The notes: a model not told the origin generated them from the sequence alone. A stretch of DNA of 64,000 nt from Hyphomicrobiales bacterium (GCA_930633495.1 CAKNFJ010000001.1:2291001-2355000), one strand, 5' to 3'. Counted from the stretch's first letter, positions 36,695 through 46,633 are shown. Numbers and translations: made by a program.

Positions 36695-37873
36695 ATGCCC
36701 AGCTTCACCCTCTCGACCGCGACCACCCTGCCGCATGATGCCGGCGCCGCCGCGCTGGCTGGCCGCGTCTGGCGCCCCGACCTCGGCGGCCCGGCCGTGG
36801 TGACGCTGCGCGACGGACAGGTCTTCGACATCAGCGCCAGCTTCCCGACCAGCCGCGACCTCTGCGAAAGCGCCGATCCGGCCGCCGCGCTGCGTGCCGC
36901 CAAGGGCGAAGCGATCGGAACGCTTGCCGACATCCTCGCCAACACGCCGGTGGACGGCCGCGATCCGCAGCGGCCTTGGCTGCTGTCGCCGCTCGACCTG
37001 CAAGCGGTGAAGGCCGCCGGCGTCACCTTCGCCGTGTCGATGCTGGAGCGCGTGATCGAGGAGAAGGCGCGCGGCAACCCGGCCGCAGCCGCCACGATCC
37101 GCAGCGAGATCGGCAAGCTGATCGGCGACGACCTCTCGAAGCTCAAGCCCGGCTCGGCCGAGGCGATGCATCTCAAGGAGGTCCTGATCAAGCAGGGGGC
37201 CTGGAGCCAGTATCTGGAAGTCGGCATCGGGCCGGATGCCGAGATCTTCACCAAGGCCCCGCCGATGTCGACGGTCGGCACCGGCGCCGATGCCGGCCTG
37301 CACCCCGCATCGAGCTGGAACAACCCGGAGCCGGAGATCGTGCTGGTCGTCGCCTCGACGGGCGCGATCGTCGGCGCGACGCTCGGCAACGACGTCAACC
37401 TGCGCGACGTGGAGGGCCGCTCCGCCCTGCTGCTCGGCAAGGCGAAGGACAACAACGCCGCCGCCGCGGTCGGCCCCTTCATCCGCCTCTTCGATGCCGG
37501 GTTCACGCTCGACCATATCCGCAGGACGACCGTGACGCTGACGGTGGAGGGCGAGGACGGCTTCACGCTGGAAGGTTCTTCCTCGATCGCCAGGATCAGC
37601 CGCGATCCGGCCGACCTCGCCGCGCAGATGATCGGCCCGCATCATCAATACCCGGACGGGGCAGCGCTCTATCTCGGCACCATGTTCGCGCCGATCAAGG
37701 ATCGTGACTCAGCCGGCGGCGGCTTCACCCACAAATATGGCGACATCGTCACCATCGCCGCGCCCGAGCTCGGCAGCCTGGTCAACCGGATGAAGCGCAC
37801 CGACGCCTGCGAACCCTGGACCTTCGGCGCCTCGCATCTGATGCGCCATCTGGCGAAGCGCGGCCTGCTCTGA
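36695..37873 (+). CDS. Fumarylacetoacetate hydrolase-family protein
   Basis: 392 aa. The C-terminal FAH domain has PEPEIVLVV (metal-binding Glu pair), GNDVNLRDVEG and the KDNNAAAAVGPF segment, as in 2-keto-3-deoxy sugar acid dehydratases and related enzymes. There is an N-terminal extension of about 180 residues. Its reaction is unknown; sugar-acid catabolism is a reasonable guess. It is divergent from ugpB, 193 bp away. Confidence 0.85.
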   Translation: MPSFTLSTATTLPHDAGAAALAGRVWRPDLGGPAVVTLRDGQVFDISASFPTSRDLCESADPAAALRAAKGEAIGTLADILANTPVDGRDPQRPWLLSPLDLQAVKAAGVTFAVSMLERVIEEKARGNPAAAATIRSEIGKLIGDDLSKLKPGSAEAMHLKEVLIKQGAWSQYLEVGIGPDAEIFTKAPPMSTVGTGADAGLHPASSWNNPEPEIVLVVASTGAIVGATLGNDVNLRDVEGRSALLLGKAKDNNAAAAVGPFIRLFDAGFTLDHIRRTTVTLTVEGEDGFTLEGSSSIARISRDPADLAAQMIGPHHQYPDGAALYLGTMFAPIKDRDSAGGGFTHKYGDIVTIAAPELGSLVNRMKRTDACEPWTFGASHLMRHLAKRGLL

Positions 37874-37893
37874 GCAGGGGTCGGGACCTGCCC

Positions 37894-38112
37894 GTCATGG
37901 TCGGGCTTGTCCCGGCCACACGGCTGTCCGGTTCGTTTGAGCGAGCCTTTGCAAGATGCGGCCTCCTCCCTTCCCCCTTGTGGGGAAGGGTATGGGGATG
38001 GGGGTCGAACGACGAGGTGCGCGGCCGGTTGCAGAAACGGGGCGCAAAAAAGCCGAGGCGGCGTTCCGGCTTTGCGACCCCCACCCCTGCCCCTCCCCGC
38101 AAGGGGGAGGGG
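37894..38112. repeat. Tandem of repeat elements in the 278-bp gap after the FAH gene
   Basis: First a partial gtcatggtcgggcttgtccc element (37894-37915), then a GC-rich inverted pair: ccttcccccttgtggggaagg near 37971 and cccctccccgcaagggggagg near 38092, each a hairpin. Together they fill the gap between the FAH gene and the convergent AraC-MGMT gene. The rest shows no gene. Confidence 0.7.
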
Positions 38113-38151
38113 TTTCCCGCGCGCCTGTCCCGCTCCCCATCAGCGGCCGGC

Positions 38152-39129
38152 TCAGCCGGTTGCCGCTTGCCCTGCCTCCCAGCCGAGGATGGCGCGCTTG
38201 CGCGTCAGCCCCCAGTGATAGCCGGTGAGCGCGCCCGACTTCCCGATGACGCGGTGGCAGGGCACCACGAAGGAGATCGGGTTCTTGCCGACCGCCATAC
38301 CGACCGCGCGCGCCGCGCTGGGCTTGCCGATATGGTTGGCGACGTCGCCATAGGTGGTGGCGCAGCCGACCGGAATCCGCAGCAGCGTCTCCCAGACCCG
38401 GACCTCGAAATCGGTGCCGATCAGCACGACGCGCAACGGCGTCTCCGGCGTCCAGGCCTTGGGCTCGAAGATGCGGGCGGCATAGGGGGCCGTCTGCACC
38501 GGGTCGTAGTGATAGTCGGCGTGGGGCCAGCGGCGCATCATGTCGGCCAGAGCCTCCGCCCGCCCGCCGACGACCTTGCCGCCGTCGACGCTGTTCGAGA
38601 CCCAGCCGAGCCCCGCGAGACCGCGATTGGTCACCACGATCAGCGCCTCGCCGAAGGGCGAGACATGGAAACCATAGGACAGCTTCAGCCCCTCGCCGCC
38701 GGTCTTCCATTCGCCGGGCGACATCGCCTCATGCGTCACGAAGAGATCGTGCAGCCGGCCGGGACCGGAGAGGCCGACCTCGAGCGCGGCATCAAGGACG
38801 CTGGCGGAGGAGGCGAGCAGCCCCTTGGCGTGGTCGAGCGTGATCGCCTGCAGGAAGGCTTTCGGCGTCAATCCGCACCAGCGGCGGAAGAGATGATGGA
38901 CATCGGTCGGAGTCGCGCCGGCGGCGTCCGCGATCGCCTCGATCGTCGGCTGCTCGCGCCAGTTATGGGTGATGAAAGCCAAGATGCGCCTGACGGTGTC
39001 GTAGTCGGAGCCCGGCGCCACGGCCGGGAAATCCGCCTCGCTCGGCATGGCCTCCGCGGCGCGCGCCAGCACCGCATTGGAGAAGCGCGTCGGGGTCATC
39101 GCCGTTTTCATCGGAGCATGAGCGTTCAT
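38152..39129 (-). CDS. AraC-type HTH fused to O6-methylguanine-DNA methyltransferase (Ada-like)
   Basis: 325 aa. An AraC-like DNA-binding region at about 45-140 is followed by a methyltransferase domain with the active-site PCHR (C291) and RIPVGCATTYGDVA. The protein lacks the N-terminal Ada zinc domain that repairs methylphosphotriesters and turns Ada into an activator. It repairs O6-alkylguanine by suicidal transfer, and may not be methyl-activated. The 5' region carries no visible ada box. Confidence 0.93.
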   Translation of the reverse strand: MNAHAPMKTAMTPTRFSNAVLARAAEAMPSEADFPAVAPGSDYDTVRRILAFITHNWREQPTIEAIADAAGATPTDVHHLFRRWCGLTPKAFLQAITLDHAKGLLASSASVLDAALEVGLSGPGRLHDLFVTHEAMSPGEWKTGGEGLKLSYGFHVSPFGEALIVVTNRGLAGLGWVSNSVDGGKVVGGRAEALADMMRRWPHADYHYDPVQTAPYAARIFEPKAWTPETPLRVVLIGTDFEVRVWETLLRIPVGCATTYGDVANHIGKPSAARAVGMAVGKNPISFVVPCHRVIGKSGALTGYHWGLTRKRAILGWEAGQAATG

Positions 39130-39248
39130 AGCTTGAGCCTCGCATCATTCGTCATGATGCGAATCTAGGGCGGCAACCATGCCGCTCCCACCCGAAAGCT
39201 GACAAGAGCGGGTTTGGTCCGTCCTATGATCTTCGTCTGGAACCGATC

Positions 39249-39308
39249 AGCCCTCATCCCGGAACATCCTTCGAGACGGCCCTTGCGGGCCTCCTCAGGA
39301 TGAGGGCT
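39249..39308. repeat. Class D palindromic element before a methyltransferase gene
   Basis: agccctcatcc (39249-39259) pairs with ggatgagggct (39298-39308), with internal GAGACGGCCCTTGCGGGCC. It overlaps the region just upstream of, or including, the first possible start of the methyltransferase gene at 39300. Confidence 0.7.
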
Positions 39309-39317
39309 CATGGATTC

Positions 39318-39941
39318 ATGACGACCGCCTCCCGCTCCATCATCGATCTCTACCAGCGCCATGCCGCGGGCTATGACAGGCTGCGCGGCAAGACGTTGAT
39401 GGAAGCCCCCTGGCTGGATCGCTTCCTCGCCCTCGTTCCGGAACATGCCGCGATCCTCGACATCGGCTGCGGCTCGGGCGAACCCATCGCCCGCCATCTC
39501 ATCGACAATCATCGCAGCGTCACCGGCATCGACTCGGCCCCGGCACTGATCGAGCTGTGCCGCCAGCGTTTCCCGCGGGCGCAGTGGCATGTGCAGGATA
39601 TGCGCAGCCTCGCGCTCGGTCGCCGTTTCGACGGGCTGATCGCATGGGACAGCTTCTTTCACCTGACGCCCGAGGACCAGCGCGCCATGTTTCCGGTCTT
39701 CGCCGCGCATGCGGCACCCGGCGCCGCGCTGATGTTCACCAGCGGGCCGGCGCATGGCGAAGCGATCGGCTCCTTCGAGGGCGAGCCGCTCTATCACGGC
39801 AGTCTCGCGCCGGAGGAATACCGCGCACTTCTGTCCGCGCACGGCTTTGCTGTCGCCGCGCATGTGGCCGAGGATCCCGGCTGCGGCGGCCATACGATCT
39901 GGCTCGCCTGCAGGGATCAGCCGCTTCAGGACGCGCCGTAA
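39318..39941 (+). CDS. Class I SAM-dependent methyltransferase
   Basis: 207 aa from ATG 39318; an ATG at 39300 lies inside the repeat. SAM motif: ILDIGCGSGEPIARHLI; post-I: VTGIDSAPALIELCRQR; YDRLRGKTLMEAPWLDRF precedes it. Substrate unknown. Its 3' end overlaps the DUF2244 gene, on the other strand, by 16 bp. Confidence 0.85.
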   Translation: MTTASRSIIDLYQRHAAGYDRLRGKTLMEAPWLDRFLALVPEHAAILDIGCGSGEPIARHLIDNHRSVTGIDSAPALIELCRQRFPRAQWHVQDMRSLALGRRFDGLIAWDSFFHLTPEDQRAMFPVFAAHAAPGAALMFTSGPAHGEAIGSFEGEPLYHGSLAPEEYRALLSAHGFAVAAHVAEDPGCGGHTIWLACRDQPLQDAP

Positions 39942-40468
39942 TCCGGGCCGCGCCTCGCGCTCGCCAGCGCCGATCCCAGCGCATCGGCGAAGCCGGCACG
40001 CTCCTGGGGCGAGAGCGCGGCGGCAACCGCGACGCTTTCCCCGCGCGAGACCAGCGCGAGGCCGAGCAGGCCGTAATCCTCGTCGGTCTGGCGCTCGAGC
40101 CGGGTCCAGGCCGGGTTGAAACGCCAGACAGCCTCGCGGCCATGATGCGAGACCTTGCGCAGCAAGACCTCCAGCGGCGTCACGACGATGCGCTCGAAGG
40201 CGCGGGCATGGCGGAAATTGAGATGGAACGCGATAAAAAGCGCGATCACGTCGAGCCCGAAAAAGCCCGCCACCGGCCAGGCGCCGAGCACCACGAAGGG
40301 AATCGACGAAATCACGCTCGCCAGGCAGACCAGCGTCATCACGATGCGGAAACCGTTCTGGCCGAGCGAGCGATGCGGCGTGATCGTCGCGTCGAAGACC
40401 GGCCGCCGCGCGGCGTCCGCGCCGTCGCCGACGGGCCTCTCGCTGGCCGTGCTCTTGCCGGGGTTCAT
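39926..40468 (-). CDS. DUF2244-family membrane protein
   Basis: 180 aa. It has two central membrane helices (about 45-85, IVMTLVCLASVISSIPFVVLG and the next), the DUF2244 pattern TPHRSLGQNGFRIV, and a C-terminal RGDSVAVAAALSPQERAGFADALGSAL-type end. Integral membrane protein common in Alphaproteobacteria, function unknown. It is divergent from nth by 20 bp. Confidence 0.88.
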   Translation of the reverse strand: MNPGKSTASERPVGDGADAARRPVFDATITPHRSLGQNGFRIVMTLVCLASVISSIPFVVLGAWPVAGFFGLDVIALFIAFHLNFRHARAFERIVVTPLEVLLRKVSHHGREAVWRFNPAWTRLERQTDEDYGLLGLALVSRGESVAVAAALSPQERAGFADALGSALASARRGPDYGAS

Positions 40469-40488
40469 CGCCGCATTATAACGCCGTC

Positions 40489-41190
40489 ATGGATCAGCAG
40501 AACAGGCCCGCGCGCAAGGCTGCAGCAGCGAAGCGCATCACGTTGCCGCGCGCCCGCAAACCCGCCGAGATCCGCGAGATCTTCGAGCGCTTCCGCGCCG
40601 CCAATCCCGAGCCCAAGGGCGAGCTCGAATCGGTGAACGCCTTCACGCTGCTGGTCGCCGTCGTGCTCTCGGCGCAGGCGACCGATGCCGGCGTCAACAA
40701 GGCGACGCGCGCGCTGTTCGCCATCGCCGATACCCCGCAGAAGATGCTGGCGCTCGGCGAAGACCGGGTGCGCGACCACATCAAGACGATCGGCCTCTAC
40801 CGCAACAAGGCGAAGAACGTCATCGCGCTCAGCGAGAAGCTGATCGCGGAGTTCGGCGGCGAGGTGCCGACCACGCGCGAGGCACTGGAAAGCCTGCCCG
40901 GCGTCGGCCGCAAGACGGCCAATGTCGTGCTCAACATCGCCTTCGGCGAAATCACCCATGCCGTGGACACCCACGTCTTCCGCGTCTCGAACCGGCTGCG
41001 GATCGCGCCGGGCAAGAACGTGCTGCAGGTGGAGCTCGGCCTGGAGAAGGCGATACCGGACGAGTTCGGCCGGCACGCCCATCACTGGCTGATCCTGCAC
41101 GGGCGCTACACCTGCAAGGCGCTCCGGCCGGAATGCGTCCGCTGCATCCAGAACGACCTCTGCGACTCGGCCGACAAGCGGATCGCCTGA
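40489..41190 (+). CDS. nth: Endonuclease III (DNA glycosylase/AP lyase)
   Basis: 233 aa. Excises oxidised pyrimidines and nicks the AP site. The helix-hairpin-helix LPGVGRKTANVVLNIAFG holds the catalytic Lys, HAVDTHVFRV holds the catalytic Asp, and a C-terminal 4Fe-4S cluster is formed by CKALRPECVRCIQNDLC (C-x6-C-x2-C-x5-C). The N terminus is about 20 residues longer than in E. coli and basic. Divergent from DUF2244. Confidence 0.97.
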   Translation: MDQQNRPARKAAAAKRITLPRARKPAEIREIFERFRAANPEPKGELESVNAFTLLVAVVLSAQATDAGVNKATRALFAIADTPQKMLALGEDRVRDHIKTIGLYRNKAKNVIALSEKLIAEFGGEVPTTREALESLPGVGRKTANVVLNIAFGEITHAVDTHVFRVSNRLRIAPGKNVLQVELGLEKAIPDEFGRHAHHWLILHGRYTCKALRPECVRCIQNDLCDSADKRIA

Positions 41191-41205
41191 GGGTTCCGGC
41201 GGCGC

Positions 41206-42150
41206 TCAGTACCCCCGCACCGGATCGACCACGTTGCGGAGCGGCTCGCCGGCCTCCAGCCGCCTGATCTGCGCGGCGACGGCCGAAGCGATCGCCTCGG
41301 GCTCCGACATCGCCGAGTTATGCGGCGTGACCGTCACGGCAGGATGGCTCCAGAGCGGCGAGTCCGGCGGCAGCGGCTCGGGCTCGAAGACGTCGAGCGT
41401 CGCGCCCTTGAGCGTGCCGGCGTCGAGCGCGGCGAGGATGTCGTCCGCGACCTGCAACCCGCCGCGCCCGGCATTGATCAGGAACGGCCCGCCGAGGCGC
41501 CCGCCCTGTGCGAGACCGGACAGCAGCCCGGCATTGATGATGCCGCGCGTCTCCGGCGTCAGCGGTAGCAGGCTGACGAGGATATCCGTGCGGGCGAGAA
41601 AGCTCTTCATGCCGGCCTCGCCGGAAAAGGTCTGCAGGCCCTCGACGGTCTTGGGCGAGCGGCTCCAGCCGGCGACGTCGAAGCCGATCACCTTGAGCTT
41701 GGCCGCCGCATCCAGGCCAAGTTCGCCCAGCCCCATGATGCCGACCCGGACCGAGCGCGCGGCCGGCTGGTTGCGGTCATCATCCCACAGCTTCTCACGC
41801 TGCTGGCGGTCGTAGCGGCGCTGCTGGCGCAGATAGATCAGGCAGTGGAGGACGATATATTCGCTCATCCGCGTCGTCAGGTCGGGGTCAACGACGCGGG
41901 CGATCGGCACCGCCGGCAACTTGTCGTCGGCGAACAGAAAATCGACGCCGGCGCCCAGCGAGAAGATCGCCGCGAGGTTGGGCAACCCCGTCAGGCTCCC
42001 GGCCGGATGCTTCCAGCTTGCGACGTAATGCACGGCGCGGCGGTCGAAGGGCTCGCCCGGGACCACGATCGGCATCTCGGGCAGCAGCGCCTGGAACCGG
42101 GCTCGCCAGTCCTCGACATGCCAGCCCGTCATGGCCAGAAGCAAACTCAT
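41206..42150 (-). CDS. 2-hydroxyacid dehydrogenase, GhrA-like
   Basis: 314 aa. The NAD(P)-binding segment is [23 protein letters not shown]; the reaction-site pattern [16 protein letters not shown] and the late [13 protein letters not shown] (His) follow. GhrA reduces glyoxylate and hydroxypyruvate. It overlaps deoA by 4 nt and is the last gene of the nucleoside operon, where its substrate relation is unclear. Confidence 0.88.
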   Translation of the reverse strand: MSLLLAMTGWHVEDWRARFQALLPEMPIVVPGEPFDRRAVHYVASWKHPAGSLTGLPNLAAIFSLGAGVDFLFADDKLPAVPIARVVDPDLTTRMSEYIVLHCLIYLRQQRRYDRQQREKLWDDDRNQPAARSVRVGIMGLGELGLDAAAKLKVIGFDVAGWSRSPKTVEGLQTFSGEAGMKSFLARTDILVSLLPLTPETRGIINAGLLSGLAQGGRLGGPFLINAGRGGLQVADDILAALDAGTLKGATLDVFEPEPLPPDSPLWSHPAVTVTPHNSAMSEPEAIASAVAAQIRRLEAGEPLRNVVDPVRGY

Positions 42151-43472
42151 GCCGAAACCCTCTCCGTAATCCGTTCCGCGACGAGAGCGCCGCGCGCCGC
42201 AGCCTCTCCGATCCGATAAGCCTCGCGCAAGCGCAGACTCGCAGCGACGAAACCCGCCTCGTCGCGGGCATGGACGACGCCGAGCGGGCGATCCGGGCCG
42301 ACCTCTTCGCCAAGGCCGACCAAGGCGACGATGCCGACGGCATGGTCGATCGGATCCTGCGGCCGGACGCGCCCACCCCCGAGCGTGACCACGGCGAACC
42401 CGACCGCGCGGGTGTCGATGGCTACAACCGTGCCCGCAGCCTCCGCGAAGACGGGCCGCGCGACCGGCGCCACGGCAAGGTGATTTGCCGGCTTTTCAAA
42501 CAGGTCCGTCGGGCCGCCGAGCGCCGCCACCATGCGCGCGAAACGCTCGGCCGCTGCGCCGGACGCAAAAGCCTGCTCGATCATCGCGCGAGCCTTGTCG
42601 AGATCGGCGGCGAGTCCGCCCAGCAGCAGCATCTCGGCACCGAGCGCGACCGTGACCTCATGGAAGCGCGGCTCGCGCCGGCGCCCGGCGAGATGGTCGA
42701 GCGCATAGGCGACCTCGAGCGCATTGCCGGCTGCGGAGGCCAGCGGCTCGCTCATATCGGTGAGCAGAGCCGTCGTCGGCAGGCCGGCGCCATTGGCGAC
42801 CCCGACCAGGGCCTGGGCCAGCGCCTGCGCCTTCGCGTAGTCGGGCAGGAAGGCGCCCGATCCGAACTTCACGTCCATGGCGAGGCCATGAAGGCCGGCG
42901 GCGAGCTTCTTCGACAGGATCGAGGCCGTGATCAGCGGCAGGGATTCGACCGTCGCGGTCACGTCGCGGATGGCATAGAGCCGCTTGTCGGCCGGGGCGA
43001 GATCGGCGGTCTGCCCGATGATGGCGCAGCCGACCTCGCGGACGACCTCGCGGAACAGGCCGACGCCCGGCTGCGTCACATAGCCCGGCACGGCATCGAG
43101 CTTGTCGAGCGTCCCACCGGTGTGGCCGAGGCCGCGACCGGAGATCATCGGCACATGCCCGCCGCAGGCTGCGACCGCCGCCGCCAGGGGCAGGCTCACC
43201 GTATCGCCGACGCCGCCGGTGGAGTGCTTGTCGAGGGCCGGGCCGGGCAGATCGTCCCAACGCAGGACCGTGCCGGAGTCGCGCATGGCGAGGGTGAGCG
43301 CGACGCGCTCCTTCTCGTTCATGCCGTTGAAATAGACCGCCATGGCGAAGGCGGCGGCCTGCCCCTCGCTGACGGAACCATCCGTCAGCCCGGCGATGAT
43401 CTGGCGGATATCGGCATCGGGCAGTTCGGCGCCGTCGCGCTTCGCCGCGATGATCTCCTGGGTCAGGCGCAT
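42147..43472 (-). CDS. deoA: Thymidine phosphorylase
   Basis: 441 aa, matching E. coli DeoA (440). Pyrimidine nucleoside phosphorolysis to base and 2-deoxyribose-1-phosphate. Signatures: [39 protein letters not shown] and [21 protein letters not shown] (the phosphate and base site). It starts directly after deoC and precedes the GhrA-like gene with a 4-nt overlap. Confidence 0.97.
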   Translation of the reverse strand: MRLTQEIIAAKRDGAELPDADIRQIIAGLTDGSVSEGQAAAFAMAVYFNGMNEKERVALTLAMRDSGTVLRWDDLPGPALDKHSTGGVGDTVSLPLAAAVAACGGHVPMISGRGLGHTGGTLDKLDAVPGYVTQPGVGLFREVVREVGCAIIGQTADLAPADKRLYAIRDVTATVESLPLITASILSKKLAAGLHGLAMDVKFGSGAFLPDYAKAQALAQALVGVANGAGLPTTALLTDMSEPLASAAGNALEVAYALDHLAGRRREPRFHEVTVALGAEMLLLGGLAADLDKARAMIEQAFASGAAAERFARMVAALGGPTDLFEKPANHLAVAPVARPVFAEAAGTVVAIDTRAVGFAVVTLGGGRVRPQDPIDHAVGIVALVGLGEEVGPDRPLGVVHARDEAGFVAASLRLREAYRIGEAAARGALVAERITERVSA

Positions 43473-44234
43473 TCAGTAACTCCCGCGCGGCGGCGCATCG
43501 GACGGGCCGCCATCGATCGACGCGACAAGGGCGGCGTAAAGGCCGCTGGCCCCGAAGCGGAAGGTCTCGGGCGTCGCCCAACCCGGTCCCATCATCGCGT
43601 CGGCAAGGTCGAGATAGGCCTTGGCATCGGCGAGAGTGCGGATGCCGCCGGAAGGCTTGAGCCCGACGGGGCGCCCCGCCATGGCGATGGCGTCCAGCAT
43701 CACCCGCGCCGCCGGGATGCTGGCGGAGCGCGCGGTCTTGCCGGTCGAAGTCTTGATGAAGTCGGCGCCGGCCGCGATGGCGAGGTCCGAGGCGAGCTTG
43801 ACCTTGTCGAGATCGGGATACTCGCCGGTCTCGAGGATGACCTTCAGAAGCTTGTCGCCGCAGCGCATCTTGACGTTGCGGACCATGGCGTTCGCCGCCG
43901 TGGTCTCGCCGGCGAGCAGCGCGCGCCAGGGCAGGACGAGATCGACCTCGTCGGCGCCGGCCACGAGCGCCGCCTCGGTCTCGCGGATCACAGGCGCGAT
44001 CGGCGTGTCGCCATCCGGGAAATTCACGACCGTGGCGATGCGCATCGCGCGCCCGGCGAGCAACGCGCGCGCCGTCGCGACGAAGTGCGGCCACAGGCAG
44101 ACCGCCGCAACCGGGACGGGGCCGGACACCGCGCGCTCGCACAAGGCGCGCGTGCTCTGTTCCGAGGCATCGTCGGCCAGATCGGTCAGATCGAGGACGC
44201 CAAGCGCGCGCTTGGCGAGAGCTGCCTCGGACAT
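43473..44234 (-). CDS. deoC: Deoxyribose-phosphate aldolase
   Basis: 253 aa. Class I aldolase splitting 2-deoxyribose-5-phosphate to acetaldehyde and glyceraldehyde-3-phosphate. The Schiff-base lysine is in GADFIKTSTGKT; phosphate loop KPSGGIRTLADA. Packed between punA (3 bp) and deoA (0 bp). Confidence 0.97.
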   Translation of the reverse strand: MSEAALAKRALGVLDLTDLADDASEQSTRALCERAVSGPVPVAAVCLWPHFVATARALLAGRAMRIATVVNFPDGDTPIAPVIRETEAALVAGADEVDLVLPWRALLAGETTAANAMVRNVKMRCGDKLLKVILETGEYPDLDKVKLASDLAIAAGADFIKTSTGKTARSASIPAARVMLDAIAMAGRPVGLKPSGGIRTLADAKAYLDLADAMMGPGWATPETFRFGASGLYAALVASIDGGPSDAPPRGSY

Positions 44235-44237
44235 GGC

Positions 44238-45047
44238 TCAGAGCTCCGTGAGGAAAGCGCGCAGCAGCCGGCGCAGGGCGGAGGAGGCAATTGCGGCGAC
44301 GTCGCGCGTCTCGGTGTGATGCGGCGCGCCGCCATGCAGGCCCGCGCCCATATTGGTGACGATCGACAGTCCGGCGACGCGGATGCCGTGACGCCGGGCG
44401 AGGATAACCTCTGGCACCGTGGACATGCCGACCAGATCGGCCCCGAGCAGCTTCGCCATGCGGATCTCGGCCGGCGTCTCGAAGCTCGGGCCGGTGAACC
44501 ACATATAGACGCCCTCGCCGAGCGGAACCGCCACCTTCTGGGCCGCGCGCGTCAGCCGGCCGCGCAGATGCGGATCATAGGCGTCGACCAGCGGCACGAA
44601 ACGCCCGTCGCCGGCATCGCCGACCAGCGGATTGGGTCCGTTGAGGTTGATATGGTCGGTGATGAGGGCGAGGCTGCCCGGCCGCATCTCGAGCGAGAGC
44701 GAGCCGGCCGCATTGGTCAGGAGCAGCGGCGGCGAGCCGAAGGCCGTGAGCACGCCGAGCGGCACGCGCATCACCGCCGGGTCGCCGCCTTCGTAATAAT
44801 GCGCACGGCCCTGATAGATCAGCACCTTGCGGCCGTGCAGCGTGCCATAGCAGAGCTGGCGGGCATGGCCCGAGACCTCGCCATGCGGAAAGCCGGGCAA
44901 TTCGGCATAGGGAATGCGCACCGCATCCTGCACGTCCTCGGCAATGGAGCCGAGGCCGGTGCCGAGCACCAGCGCGCAATCGATCGCGTCGATGCCGCGC
45001 TCGGCCAGTGCGGATGCCGCTTCGTCGAAAGCCGGATCGGCCGCCAT
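44238..45047 (-). CDS. punA: Purine-nucleoside phosphorylase
   Basis: 269 aa, trimeric class II PNP by length and motifs: LVLGTGLGS, GRAHYYEG, NAAGSL, and VGMSTVPEVILARRHG near the C terminus with SIVTNMGAGL. It phosphorolyses inosine and guanosine. It lies 36 bp after cdd. Confidence 0.95.
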   Translation of the reverse strand: MAADPAFDEAASALAERGIDAIDCALVLGTGLGSIAEDVQDAVRIPYAELPGFPHGEVSGHARQLCYGTLHGRKVLIYQGRAHYYEGGDPAVMRVPLGVLTAFGSPPLLLTNAAGSLSLEMRPGSLALITDHINLNGPNPLVGDAGDGRFVPLVDAYDPHLRGRLTRAAQKVAVPLGEGVYMWFTGPSFETPAEIRMAKLLGADLVGMSTVPEVILARRHGIRVAGLSIVTNMGAGLHGGAPHHTETRDVAAIASSALRRLLRAFLTEL

Positions 45048-45083
45048 CGGATCGTCTCCCCGGCCGCTCCCGCGGCCACCAAA

Positions 45084-45512
45084 TCACCGCGGCAAATTGG
45101 CTGGTCCGAAGGAGGCTGGCAACAGCTCCTCCAGCGTGAAGCGCGCCCGGATGCCCTCAGGCCCGGCGATCGCGATGGGCGTCTCCGGCGCGGCGAATTC
45201 GCGGATGCGCTGGCGGCAGGCGCCGCAGGGCGTCACCAGCTCCGCGCCCTCCCCGAAGACCAGCACGGCGCGGATGGCCTTGCCGCCGGCCGCGATCATC
45301 GCGGAAATCGCCCCGGCCTCGGCACAGGCACCGACCGGATAGGCCGCGTTCTCGACATTGCAGCCGACATGCACGGCGCCATCATCGGCAAGGAGCGCGG
45401 CACCGACCCTGAAGCGCGAATAGGGCGCATAGGCGCGAGGCTGGATCGCGGCGGCAGCGGCGAAAAGGGCATCGAAATCGGGCTCGGCCGGCAATTCAGC
45501 GTTCCTTGACAT
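45084..45512 (-). CDS. cdd: Cytidine deaminase
   Basis: 142 aa, homotetrameric short form. Zinc site: CAEAGAI (C and catalytic E) with TPCGACRQRI; substrate contact CNVENAAYPVG. It converts (deoxy)cytidine to (deoxy)uridine. It overlaps the permease gene upstream by 17 nt. Confidence 0.96.
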   Translation of the reverse strand: MSRNAELPAEPDFDALFAAAAAIQPRAYAPYSRFRVGAALLADDGAVHVGCNVENAAYPVGACAEAGAISAMIAAGGKAIRAVLVFGEGAELVTPCGACRQRIREFAAPETPIAIAGPEGIRARFTLEELLPASFGPANLPR

Positions 45513-46470
45513 AGGGCAGGCCCGAGGCCTTGGGGGGCGTCGCCTTGCCGATGAAGCCGGCGAGCAGGACGATGGTCATCAGATAGGGCAAGGCCTGGAT
45601 CGCTTCCACCGGCACCAGCCCGATGCCGAGCAAGGTCACGCCCTGGAGGCGGATCGCGATGGCGTCGAGCAGACCGAACAGCAGGCAGGCGCCGAGCGCG
45701 GGCAGCGGCCGCCAATTGGCGAAGATCACGGCGGCCAGCGCCATGAAGCCGCGCCCCGCCGTCATATGCGGCAGGAAGCCGGCCGATTGCGCGGCCGCGA
45801 GATAGGTGCCGCCGATGCCGCAGAGCACGCCGCAGATCGCAACCGCGCCATAGCGCAGTCCGGCGACCGAAATGCCCGCCGTGTCGACTGCGGCCGGGTT
45901 CTCTCCGACGGCGCGGATGCGCAGGCCGAAGCGCGTCTTCGCCAGCACGAAGACCGTGACCAGCACGCCGAGGAAGGCGAGATAGGCCGGCATGGAGTGG
46001 CCGGAGACGACCTCGTCATAGAGCAAGCCCAGGACCGGCAGATGCTCGCGCGCCCAGCGCGCCAAAGGCAGCGTCAGCTCGCCGAAGCGGGCCGCGCCTT
46101 CGAGCGAAGGAGTACGCCCGCCCTGCCCGTACCAGGCGTTGCCGAGCACGACGGTCAGCCCCGCAGCCAGCATGTTGATGGCGACGCCCGAAACGATCTG
46201 GTTGCCGCGCCAGGTGATGGAGGCGAAGCCGTGGACCAATGACAGCGCCACGGCCGCGAGGATGCCGGCGCCGAGCCCAACCCAGGCCGATCCGGTGGCG
46301 AAGGCGGCCACAGCCGACGCGAAGGCCGCGATCAGCATCTTGCCCTCGAGGCCGATATCCACGACGCCGGCCCGCTCCGACCAGAGGCCGGCCATCGCCG
46401 CGCAGATCAGCGGGATCGACAGCCGGATCATCGAATCGAGCACGACGGCGAGAGTCTGGAGCCAGTCCAT
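45496..46470 (-). CDS. ABC permease of the nucleoside (BMP/NupQ) class
   Basis: 324 aa. ATG 46470 begins MDWLQTLAVVLDSMIRLSIPL, followed by about nine helices. WSERAGVVDIGLEGKML, YLAFLGVLVTV and NLAAAQSAGF-like text (here LAAAQSAGFLPHM) are typical of branched/nucleoside-type permeases. The longer frame upstream runs through a repeat and was rejected. It pairs with the upstream permease. Confidence 0.92.
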   Translation of the reverse strand: MDWLQTLAVVLDSMIRLSIPLICAAMAGLWSERAGVVDIGLEGKMLIAAFASAVAAFATGSAWVGLGAGILAAVALSLVHGFASITWRGNQIVSGVAINMLAAGLTVVLGNAWYGQGGRTPSLEGAARFGELTLPLARWAREHLPVLGLLYDEVVSGHSMPAYLAFLGVLVTVFVLAKTRFGLRIRAVGENPAAVDTAGISVAGLRYGAVAICGVLCGIGGTYLAAAQSAGFLPHMTAGRGFMALAAVIFANWRPLPALGACLLFGLLDAIAIRLQGVTLLGIGLVPVEAIQALPYLMTIVLLAGFIGKATPPKASGLPYVKER

Positions 46471-46488
46471 CGTCAGCCCCCGACCCTT

Positions 46489-46617
46489 GTCATTCCGGGG
46501 CTTCGCAGAGCGAAGAACCCGGAACCCACGACGGGGTGCGCGCTGCCGAAACGACGACCAACGGGCTCGCCCGGTCGTGGGTTCCGGGTTCGCTCCTGCG
46601 GACCGCCCCGGAATGAC
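46489..46617. repeat. Class A repeat inside the nucleoside operon, between permease genes
   Basis: gtcattccgggg at the start and ccccggaatgac at the end, with the inner arms gaacccggaacccacgac and gtcgtgggttccgggttc. It separates the two permease genes. Confidence 0.9.
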
Positions 46618-46633
46618 AGCAGGACGCGCTTCG

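Noticed and set aside
37874..38151. Small genes in the gap after the FAH gene
   Set aside because: Open frames there (such as 37895-38710 minus and 37897-39168 plus) only arise from GC-rich hairpin repeats and antisense reading of the AraC-MGMT gene.
42018..45509. A 1163-residue open frame on the plus strand
   Set aside because: It lies antisense to deoA, deoC, punA and cdd, which are well supported. Long stop-free frames are common on the opposite strand of GC-rich genes. Its sequence is rich in Arg, Gly and Ala, with no domain.
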